From assembly GCA_001931905.2 (NCBI GenBank), contig MSJI02000093.1, forward strand, positions 1 through 15,478: a stretch of 15,478 nucleotides of DNA, given 5' to 3'. The notes below the pieces were generated by a model. It had not been told where the DNA came from. It made no database searches and worked only from the letters and a program-made list of their open reading frames with translations. Positions 8,589-15,478 of the stretch are shown here, in pieces. Positions within the stretch are counted from its first letter, which is position 1. Every line of letters starts with the position of its first letter. The position numbers were made by a program, and so were the translations under genes. The stretch comes from Cladosporium sp. IMV 00045 (taxonomy: Eukaryota; Ascomycota; Dothideomycetes; Cladosporiales; Cladosporiaceae).

Positions 8589-11088
8589 GTTGAGGGCTAC
8601 TCCAGCGTGGTTCGCAGCCGCAACGAAGGATTAGAATGAGATGATGACTGCACGGAAGCTCTGTTGCGCATCACAAAGTGCCACCAGCGCGCCCAGCAGC
8701 TTTCAATTTTCGAAGACACCAAGAGGAAAGTGCGAAGCTCGCATCGGCAGGACAGCATTTCTGGTGTGACGAGTGCTAGCAGCAGACTGTCAGGAGAAGC
8801 AGAAGGCATCCCGTACGATTGATGAGCATCACGCGACACACGCGAACCGGAAGACCACCACTTGGAGGTCGAACAAAAGCAAGCACCAGACTGGCTGTGC
8901 CATGGCATATTGGATTTTGAATGCATGGCGATGTTATTGGATATTGGCGTTGAATTTGACTTGGGATTTCAGCATTTTCACCTCTCCATTGTTTTACCGC
9001 ATTTTGTTTCATCACTCTCGTAGCTGTATGTAAGCAGATTCACAGGCATTTGGACCTTCTACTTACCAGTACCTCGCAACGCTCCGAATCCAACAGAGCG
9101 CACTGATCGAGCGCAAGTCTCCGCAACGTACGACCGTAATATCGCGTGATGCCTTAGATTCCGTGATGGTGTGCTGTGCGACCGACGCGCAGTTATACAA
9201 GCTGCAACAAGACCTCATGGCTCCTCGTAGCTCATGACAATTATCGACCACACATAGCGAGCAGCGAGGAGCTGAGTTGTTGCCCCGCATGTATCTCTGT
9301 ATACCAAGAGACCACAACAAGCAAACAAACACCGAGGTAACGACGTAGATAAACAAAAAAGACGTCAGCATCCGTCTTCAAGTTTCAGCCCTCAAACCCT
9401 ACCTGACAATTAAATTCCAAAACACCCTTCCCACCTCCGAATGGAAACTAATTTACAGCATATCGCCGTCACCGCACATCATCGCGCGCGTACGAACCCG
9501 CAGAAGATGAAACGACCGGCGAACGGAGAACGCCAAATATAGAGCTTTGCTCACCAGAGAGGGGAGATAAAAGAAAGCGAGCTAATTAGTCGTGCAGCGG
9601 TGAGATTTAGCGGCACTTCGGGTGGATGGAAGTGGATCTATTTGCGGTCATTTCCAAGCCCATAATTGAGTGTAAATTTAGCATCAGAGCCACGCGAGCG
9701 AGAGCAGGGGTGTGGGGCCACATGCGCGCATGCACGCAAGGCACGCTTTCGCTTGTTCATGTTCTCTAGGTGCGACGACGGCCGTAGAATTCCTGCGGCT
9801 CCTTGGGCGTTTCACCATGGGCGTGGGAATCGGTAGCGGTTTATGCTGCGGCTTCTTTGGCAATGCAATTGGGGTTGTTGAGACGGATTTATCTATTCAC
9901 TTCACTAACTGCTGCTAAGTAATTGGGATGGCAGTGCAGTGGGGGGAGGTTTGCTGAGGCTGAGGTCACTTGGCTGGGAGAATTGTGGGCTGTGTGTGGA
10001 GAAATGTGGATGGGATGCGGTATGATCTTTTGTGCCTTTTGATCTTGGATGGGAAGGGAGATCGGGAATGGTTTGATCGCAAGTGACAAGTATGGATGCA
10101 CACAGTAGAAGAAGACACCGGATTACGTGCATTTGTGGTAGCTAGGCACGCGTGGTGTGAGGACCATTGCGTAAGGTGGGTGGTGGGTGTGCTGGCCCTG
10201 TGAACTCGTGCCTCGCTCACTTCTTCGCTCATGTCAGCCCTGCCATGGCCGTCAGCGGTAGAACCGAATCTGACATGTCTCTGGCTGCGGCTGGGACCGA
10301 CGTGCATATTGCTGGTATGGCAGAGGAGCCAGGGTGAGGCATGCTAGTAGCCTTGAATTGACAGTCCAAGATAACCAGTACCACGATCCTCTCCGATGTG
10401 CCGCCATTCTTTTCGGCCATGGCTCCATCGTCCTGCGCTGCCCCCGATAGCTTGTCATCGTCTTGTCCGCGAGCCAAAAATTGTCTGTCAAGCCTCATCC
10501 GAGCCGCTCCCACAGGCAGAAGCGAGCATACCGCAAGCCGTGGGCGGCTATTCTGCATCGTCGAGATTGGCTATTGACCTGCTGGAAACTGCGGAATTTC
10601 CGCATCGAGGCGAAATGACCTACCTAACGAGCCCCATGTGCCGTACACGCCTCTCGAGCACAGAGGCCACACCCTAATCATCCTTCGAAGCAACTGTGGC
10701 GGGTCGGGGCCAAATTTACATACAGCTAGTCCTTCTGTACCTAAGCCTCGCTCGTGCAGGGAGGTGTGCTCCGTGCGCTGAAGACGTCCACCTCGAGACT
10801 TGTCGACGGGCCTGCAATCGCTACTATTGATGCTATTGCTGGTGCTGCGCAGCTCGAGCGTATGGCTGATGGTAGCGCATCCTACAAAGATGGCAACGAG
10901 TCCTGCCTCTCCGACATGGCTCTCAATACGGCCTCATCTCACTGCCTCTCATCCAACCTGCTCCACTGTGAGGAGCATCAAACATATACCATCACCGTCC
11001 CGCCTCATCCTCCCGTCTGAATGAGCATTGCCACCAACACATACCTTTCACCTATTTCGTTTGTTGTCTTTTCGAAGCATTTCCCAAT
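8589..11088. other. Long non-coding stretch before the Myb-like gene
   Basis: About 2.5 kb without a gene that I can support. The left part is the 3' region of the PPxY gene. The middle (about 9060-10680) has only short frames without family features. The right 300-400 bases are C/T-rich and probably contain the promoter and leader of the Myb-like gene. Two frames deserve mention but not annotation: 10754-11020 (88 codons, GTG start) and a 33-codon frame from the ATG at 9817, which sits in the context CACCATGG. A non-coding RNA cannot be excluded from sequence alone. Confidence 0.5.
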
Positions 11089-11286
11089 ATGTCGTCCAAC
11101 AACAACATCTTCCCTTCCGTGCCCGCAGACATCCCTCCAGAGCAGTCGTGTGGAGATGTCAATGGGAATGTCGTCGCTGGCACTGACTGGTACAACCCAG
11201 ATCCTGTAAGCCATTCTCGACCGAGATCGATCGTATATGTATACTAACATGGATCAATCAGTTTGCCTACCAGCAACCTTACCTGA
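11021..11286 (+). promoter_or_regulatory. Upstream ORF overlapping the Myb-like start codon
   Basis: An ATG at 11021, 68 bases ahead of the main start, opens a frame in a different register. If the first intron (11206-11261) is removed, the frame continues across the junction to a TGA at 11284-11286, 69 residues in all. If it is retained, the frame stops at 11209. In either case it overlaps the main start codon. Its context is weak (T at -3), so leaky scanning would be needed to reach 11089. It matters only if transcription starts upstream of 11021. Confidence 0.35.
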
Positions 11287-12308
11287 CGCCAATCCCATCA
11301 TCGACGGTGGAGCCACAACAATGGACCCAGTACGCAAGAATGTCCAGCCCAAACATCAGCATGGCGCCATACACAATGGCCCAACCTCCCAATGCCTACC
11401 AAACACCACTTCAGCCCGCACCTGGTAGACCACGGAGCAGCCCAAGCACATTCGGTACTTCTCCCGAGAACATCAACTGGGGACCTTCAGCAGGCCTTGG
11501 AATCGACTACACGACCGGAGCACCACAACCAACTTCCATGACCTCCACCTTCCCACCCACAGCATTCCAAACCTACGCCACCGAAGACTTCTTCGAAACC
11601 CCCTCCCCACCCCAACTCCAACAACCCCAACCCCGCCGCACCTACCAACCCATCGCGCCCAACCCAACCCCCATCCCAAGCGCCAGCGCGCCCAAACGCG
11701 CCCGAGAAGAAGACGCCACTCTAAAAGTAGAGCCAGGCTCCTCCTCCCCCGACCCCACCAGCAACAAACGCAAGCGCCGCCGCACCAACTCCGCCACGCC
11801 CATCGCGACGAAAAACCTCTCCGAAGACGAGACCTACCTCCTCCACCTGAAACAAACCGAAGACCTCCCCTGGAAAGACATCGTCGCGCGCTTCAAAGAC
11901 GACCGCGGCAAAGTCTACACCGAGGCCGCGCTGCAGATGAAAAACACGCGCATGCGCCAGCGCTCGCGGCCCTGGGAGGAGCAAGACGTGTACGCCCTCG
12001 AGGAGGCGTGCAAGTGGTGGGAGAAAAAGAAGTGGAGGTTCATTAGCGAGAAGGTGTGTTTTGGATTTTTCTTTTTTTGTTTCTTTCTCGTGGGATGGCA
12101 TGCTAACAATTCTTCTTGATAGATGCTCGAATACGGCATCACAGGCCAGTGGCCTGCCAAGGACTGCGAGCGCAAGTGGCGCGAGATGAGTCTGCTAGCG
12201 ACGACGGCGCCGGTCACCACCACTGCAGGTGTTGTGCCGGTGGCGGCTGCGCAGTTTTCGAGTCCGCCGAGTTCGTCGTTGTCTTACTCTTGGGTGCCTT
12301 ACCAGTGA
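11089..12308 (+). CDS. Myb/SANT-like nuclear protein, three exons
   Basis: Exons 11089-11205, 11262-12053 and 12123-12308 encode 364 residues. Introns are 56 and 69 nt with branch sites TACTAAC (11242-11248) and TGCTAAC (12101-12107). Residues 1-200 are disordered and rich in Pro, Gln, Ser and Thr. A basic nuclear-localisation cluster KRKRRR lies at 208-213. Then come two helical modules with the Trp/aromatic spacing of Myb/SANT repeats: NLSEDETYLLHLKQTEDLPW and onward (about 224-274), and RPWEEQDVYALEEACKWWEK through WRFISEKMLEYG to WPAKDCERKWREM (about 275-330). The last intron splits the second module. The protein is probably a fungal transcription factor or chromatin-associated DNA-binding protein; targets are unknown. 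The start has A at -2 and C at -3 and lies after a T/C-rich leader. Confidence 0.86.
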
Positions 12309-12906
12309 AGAGGGCCTGTGTTGCGATTTTGTTGCGATGTTTCTTTTTGGGCGGGCCATTTGGCGATTTTCTTTTCTTTTCCTCTTTTTTTTTTCTTTTT
12401 GGTTTCTTTCCTCTATCCTTCGGGAGAGGTCTTGTTTCGATTGTTTTTGCTGTTTTGATGATACCCACATTCGCTCGCTGATAGACTTGTTTCATCATTT
12501 TGGAAAAAAGAGGAGGGAGAGAGGAAGGATTGTTGATTTTGGTTTTGGGCTTATCGCTTTTTGGCGCCGATGGGAAATTGGACGGAACAAATATAGAAGG
12601 AAAGCGGAAGGGCAAGGACTTTGAGAATTGGAGGGTTCTTCTCCAAATGGCGCTTGGATCATGGTCGGAAGACTTAGAATCTCTCGCTCGCTCGACATAA
12701 ACTTCTGTACATACCTCGAGGCAGATAAAACAAAGGGAAGAAGGAACTTTGAAAACCATTGCGTATGATCTCATTTCATTTTCATTTTCATATTCATACC
12801 CAGCTCGCCGGTGGTCAGGGGACATGGCACGAACCCACAAAGCGTGAATATTGCTTTTCGTAAGTGAGACAAGCGTTCATCTCTCGAAAGCTAGCTACCT
12901 AGACAT
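12309..12906. other. Convergent 3' region between Myb-like and RidA genes
   Basis: About 600 bases between two genes that point at each other. The left part is very T-rich, including T10 at 12385-12394 and many CTTTT words, as expected for fungal 3' untranslated and termination sequence. A short CATTTT-type repeat lies at 12771-12797. A 208-codon minus-strand frame here (12840-12214) is Lys-rich because it reads the T-tracts in reverse; I do not regard it as a gene. Confidence 0.55.
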
Positions 12907-13560
12907 CTAAGCCTTGCCAGCGAGAGCAATGGCCTCGATCTCGACGGGCACGCCCTTGGGCAGCTGGTAGACGGCGACGCAAGAGCGGGCCGGCTTGTGC
13001 GTGAAGTACTTCTCGTACACCGAGTTCATCTCGGCGAAGTTGTCCATGGTGGTGATGAAGACGTTGACCTTTGTGCGTTCGACGTCAGTACCCTATCGAA
13101 GAACACATATTCCTGCTCATGGCGGTATGCTCAGGTTTCATGAGTGGACTGTGGGCATGTTTCAACTCACCTTAACGATACGGTCGATACCGCTGCCGGC
13201 GTCCTCGAGGATGTTCTTGAGCGCCTCGCAGCACGCCTTGGTCTTGTCGGCCACGCTGCCCTCGACCAGGTTGCCCTGGGCGTCTGCGGGGATCTGGCCG
13301 GAAACCCAGATCTGGCCTGCGGCCTCAATGGCCTGGGACTTTGTGGAGCTGTTAGTATGGGAGTTTTCTGACTACGCCACGAGCTGGTGATGTTCAGGTG
13401 CTGCGATTGAGCAATGCAGCTGTTTTGTAGGAAACTTACGTAGTGGGCAACAGCTAGAAAGAGTTTCGTATTAGCATGAGTTGTTGGTTTATATGCTGAA
13501 TATCAAAGACAACTCACCCGGAGCGGCCCTGCTGGAAGAGATCTTCTTGATATCGCTCAT
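12907..13560 (-). CDS. mmf1: RidA/YjgF/UK114 family enamine-imine deaminase
   Basis: RidA proteins are trimers that hydrolyse reactive 2-aminoacrylate and other enamines/imines released by PLP enzymes such as threonine dehydratase; the yeast forms are Hmf1 (cytosol) and Mmf1 (mitochondria). Exons on the minus strand: 13560-13518, 13453-13440, 13338-13171 and 13068-12907. Introns are 64, 101 and 102 nt, GT-AG. They give 128 residues, exactly the family length. Visible motifs are [24 protein letters not shown], and the active-site block [20 protein letters not shown] with R103 and E120. Exon 2 is only 14 nt. The ATG at 13560 has A at -3 and gives the standard N-terminus. The frame, however, is open further upstream to an ATG at 13713, which would add a 51-residue presequence (separate entry). 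Confidence 0.95.
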
Positions 13561-13713
13561 TGTTCTGATTTGAAGTGGGGTTGACGACGGCTTGCTCAAA
13601 GGGAATCTAGACGGCGAGGAGACGAAAGCTGATTTGTGGCAAAGTCGAGGAGTGAGAAGTGGACGAGTAGAAGGAATAGAAGAAGAGGTATTAGTCAAAA
13701 GTCTTCGCGACAT
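13561..13713 (-). other. Possible mitochondrial presequence of RidA (alternative start)
   Basis: In frame with and directly ahead of the RidA ATG lie 51 codons starting at an ATG at 13713. The peptide begins MSRRLLTNTSSSIPSTRPLL, contains no Asp or Glu, and is rich in Arg, Ser, Leu and Pro, as in mitochondrial targeting sequences. The full product would be 179 residues. Leaky scanning or two transcription starts could then yield mitochondrial and cytosolic forms from one gene. Caution: this ATG sits inside GGTATGTC, which also reads as a good splice donor (GTATGT), so the stretch could instead be part of a 5' UTR intron, and C/T-rich leaders naturally translate to Ser/Pro/Leu. Confidence 0.5.
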
Positions 13714-14524
13714 ACCTTTTTACACAACGCAAGACCGCAAGCTACCTATGTGGACAGCTTTATGTTAAGCCGAAGCCGGCGCAAGCAGACACAGTCCCAC
13801 TGGTGGAGCACATACGCACTTGGGAGAGGCTCTGCGAAGCTCTCGAAGGGCGCGTCGCGGGATCGCCATCTCCTTTGGGAAATCGGTGGGTCGTTTTGCC
13901 CAATGCAGTGGATGGAGGCGGGATGTTCAACAAACAGACATGTGAAGAGATAGGGTAATAGCCGTGGGAACAGTTGAGCTTGTGTGACCTTATTCTTTAG
14001 TCGTGACATAACATGCCATGGTCAGTACTGTAGTACAGCGTGCTCATTCGACATCTTTGACACATGGAAGAGACCAAAAAAAAAAAAAAAACGTAAAGAC
14101 CGTGATCCAAGCGTATACAGAATAGTGGAATGGTAATTCCAAAGATGAAGAGATGAAGAGCCAACAAATCAGCTCCCCTTCCTCCCAATTTGCCGCTCAA
14201 ATGTAGAGATCAACGAAGTGAACAATTTTTACATGTCTCAATTGCGATCATTCTCATGACGAAGAGCAGACAAGACACCATGTTAATAGATCGGCAAAAA
14301 AAGTAGCGATAAGAAGTAAGAAATCCAGTACCCTTTTCTTTCTCATCCTGAAGGAAGACACATGGAAAAATAATAATAGAAATAATAATACGAATCCCAG
14401 AAACCATAAATAAGAAATCCCAAACCCACAAAAAGCGCCATCGCTAAACAAAACCATCAACCCCAACCCAAACCATTACCTTTCAACTTTTTCATCAAAC
14501 CCTCCTTCTTCTTCATTTCCCGCC
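13714..14524. other. Intergenic region, RidA promoter and 3' end of right-edge gene
   Basis: About 810 bases with no supported gene. The left part must contain the promoter of the leftward RidA gene. The middle and right are A/T-rich and hold a run of 16 A at 14076-14091 and stretches of AATAATA near 14370-14390, typical of a 3' untranslated region for the leftward gene that stops at 14525. Hydrophobic short frames on the minus strand here come from the A/T-rich composition. Confidence 0.55.
14076..14091 (+). repeat. Homopolymer A16
   Basis: Sixteen consecutive A in non-coding DNA between RidA and the right-edge gene. Likely a slippage-prone microsatellite or part of a 3' untranslated region; its exact length may be unreliable in the assembly. 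Confidence 0.85.
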
Positions 14525-15478
14525 TCAAAACCTCCCCCCTCGATCCCACCTCCCCTCATCCAACGAATTCCCAGACGACCCCTCAAACCCCTCGAAATCA
14601 AACCCACCCCCCTGCTGCTGCGGCTGTCCAGCGTAAAAGTGTGATTGATCGCCCGACGGCGTCCTTCTCGAACTGCGCCTCGGCACGCCTGGCGTGCGGT
14701 ACGAAGCGGAGGGCGGCGAGATGGGTTCGCGGTTTGGTTGCGGGGTGGGCCAGGAGAGCTCGTCGACGGAGCGCAGCCAGTCTTGACTCTGTCCTTGAGC
14801 TTGGCTGCTATGGCCGGCGCTGGGGTTTGCTTGCGTGGATGTGAGGTCGGAGGTGCGTTGCGAGTTGAAGCGGGAGGGGAGGTCGAGGGTGCCGATGGGA
14901 TCGATGGGGGCGAGGGAAGGGATTTCGGTGTGTTTTTGGGAGGTGGTTGTGGGTTGCGGGGGCAGGGTGCTGGAACCGGTTTCTGTGCTCGGGCGCTGCT
15001 TGGTGCGCGTGGAGGGGCTGGTGGAGGTGGTGGTGATGTCCGCGCTGGGACGGCCGAAGCGAGTGTCCTGCTCGGAGGATACTTTCTTGTCGACGACGGG
15101 GCTGTCGGGTTCGAAGGAAGGACGGGAGTCGTCGTATGGCCCGCCGACGCCGAAGTCGAACGGCTGGGCGTCTTTGCGCAGTCGGTCGTTCGGACTGAGA
15201 CTTCGAGCTGCGCCGGCTGCGGCTTGCGAGTCGCCTTGTTGTATGGGCGGGGAGTCTTGGTATGGTTCCGCGTGCATCGGCGGTGAGTTCACCATCTCGT
15301 GTTCCTCCTGGCCGTCGCCGCCGTGCATCAGCTGCCGCTGCATGGGAGCCGAGCGCACGACTTCGAAGCCTTTGCTCTGCTCTTTCTGCTTCTGCTTGCC
15401 GCCTTGCATGCCCACGACGAGGCGTTGGAACCAGCTTTGCGCATTCGCAGCTGGGCCTTCGGGGTCGGCAGGGCCGGT
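14525..15478 (-). CDS. C-terminal part of an unidentified disordered protein (partial)
   Basis: An open frame of 317 residues that enters from the right edge and ends at TGA 14525-14527; the start lies outside the window. The first residues in the window are TGPADPEGPAANAQSWFQRL followed by VVGMQGG and a basic stretch KQKQKEQSKGFEVVRSAPM. The rest is low-complexity: rich in Ser, Pro, Thr, Gln and Gly, with SP/TP and RRSSRRTPSGD-type sites that could be phosphorylated, FDFGVGGPYDD and FDFEGFEG near the ends, and the C-terminus RWDRGGRF. I see no catalytic domain or membrane segment. I do not recognise the family; a long cytosolic or nuclear regulatory tail is the most I can infer. The antisense frame at 14645-15286 is a Gly/Ala-rich shadow of this one. 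Confidence 0.8.
   Translation of the reverse strand, partial: TGPADPEGPAANAQSWFQRLVVGMQGGKQKQKEQSKGFEVVRSAPMQRQLMHGGDGQEEHEMVNSPPMHAEPYQDSPPIQQGDSQAAAGAARSLSPNDRLRKDAQPFDFGVGGPYDDSRPSFEPDSPVVDKKVSSEQDTRFGRPSADITTTSTSPSTRTKQRPSTETGSSTLPPQPTTTSQKHTEIPSLAPIDPIGTLDLPSRFNSQRTSDLTSTQANPSAGHSSQAQGQSQDWLRSVDELSWPTPQPNREPISPPSASYRTPGVPRRSSRRTPSGDQSHFYAGQPQQQGGGFDFEGFEGSSGNSLDEGRWDRGGRF

Noticed and set aside
10229..10558. 109-codon minus-strand frame
   Set aside because: No domain, ordinary length for chance in this composition, and no splice partners seen.
10754..11020. 88-codon plus-strand frame ahead of the Myb-like gene
   Set aside because: It begins at GTG, has no family features, and lies in what is probably promoter or leader sequence.
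12214..12840. 208-codon minus-strand frame opposite the Myb-like gene 3' end
   Set aside because: It is Lys-rich because it reads T-tracts in reverse, overlaps a well-supported exon antisense, and shows no domain.
14210..14466. Hydrophobic minus-strand frames resembling membrane peptides
   Set aside because: Phe/Ile-rich content follows from the A/T-rich 3' region; no conserved pattern.
14645..15286. 213-codon plus-strand frame, Gly/Ala/Val-rich
   Set aside because: It is the antisense shadow of the partial minus-strand gene, with composition typical of G/C-rich reverse reading.

Overview
The window looks like nuclear DNA of a filamentous ascomycete, most likely Dothideomycetes (an inference from protein flavour, not a database hit). 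The genes have short GT-AG introns of 56-136 nt with fungal branch sites such as TACTAAC and TGCTAAC. Coding third positions are rich in G/C, the 5' leaders are rich in CAA and CT, and spacing is loose with genes on both strands and no operons. I see no rRNA, tRNA, CRISPR array or intact transposon.

Layout, left to right. 1-1722 has no convincing gene, but the minus strand carries a stop-free frame of about 328 codons running off the left edge, with hints of a broken gene. 1723-2873 (minus) is a four-exon aldo-keto reductase. It shares a 496-bp divergent promoter region with a plus-strand two-exon Dom34/Pelota ribosome-rescue factor (3370-4662). Next comes a three-exon SCPx-type thiolase ending in the peroxisomal signal ARL (4949-6441). 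After a gene-free stretch, a single-exon protein with two PPxY motifs lies at 7869-8588. About 2.5 kb of non-coding DNA then leads to a three-exon nuclear protein with two Myb/SANT-like modules (11089-12308). Converging on it from the right is a four-exon RidA/YjgF enamine deaminase (12907-13560, with a possible mitochondrial presequence starting at 13713). The right edge holds the disordered C-terminal part of a minus-strand gene that continues outside the window.

The genes look like mixed housekeeping functions rather than a cluster: carbonyl reduction, ribosome rescue and no-go decay, peroxisomal acyl-CoA/sterol metabolism, ubiquitin-ligase adaptor-like signalling, transcription, and clearance of reactive enamines/imines. 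The most interesting points are the 13-nt and 14-nt microexons in two separate genes, the possible dual targeting of RidA from two start codons, the SCPx thiolase with PTS1 but no SCP2 domain, the orphan PPxY protein, the uORF overlapping the Myb start codon, and the long open minus-strand frame at the left edge. I found no clear new multi-gene system.
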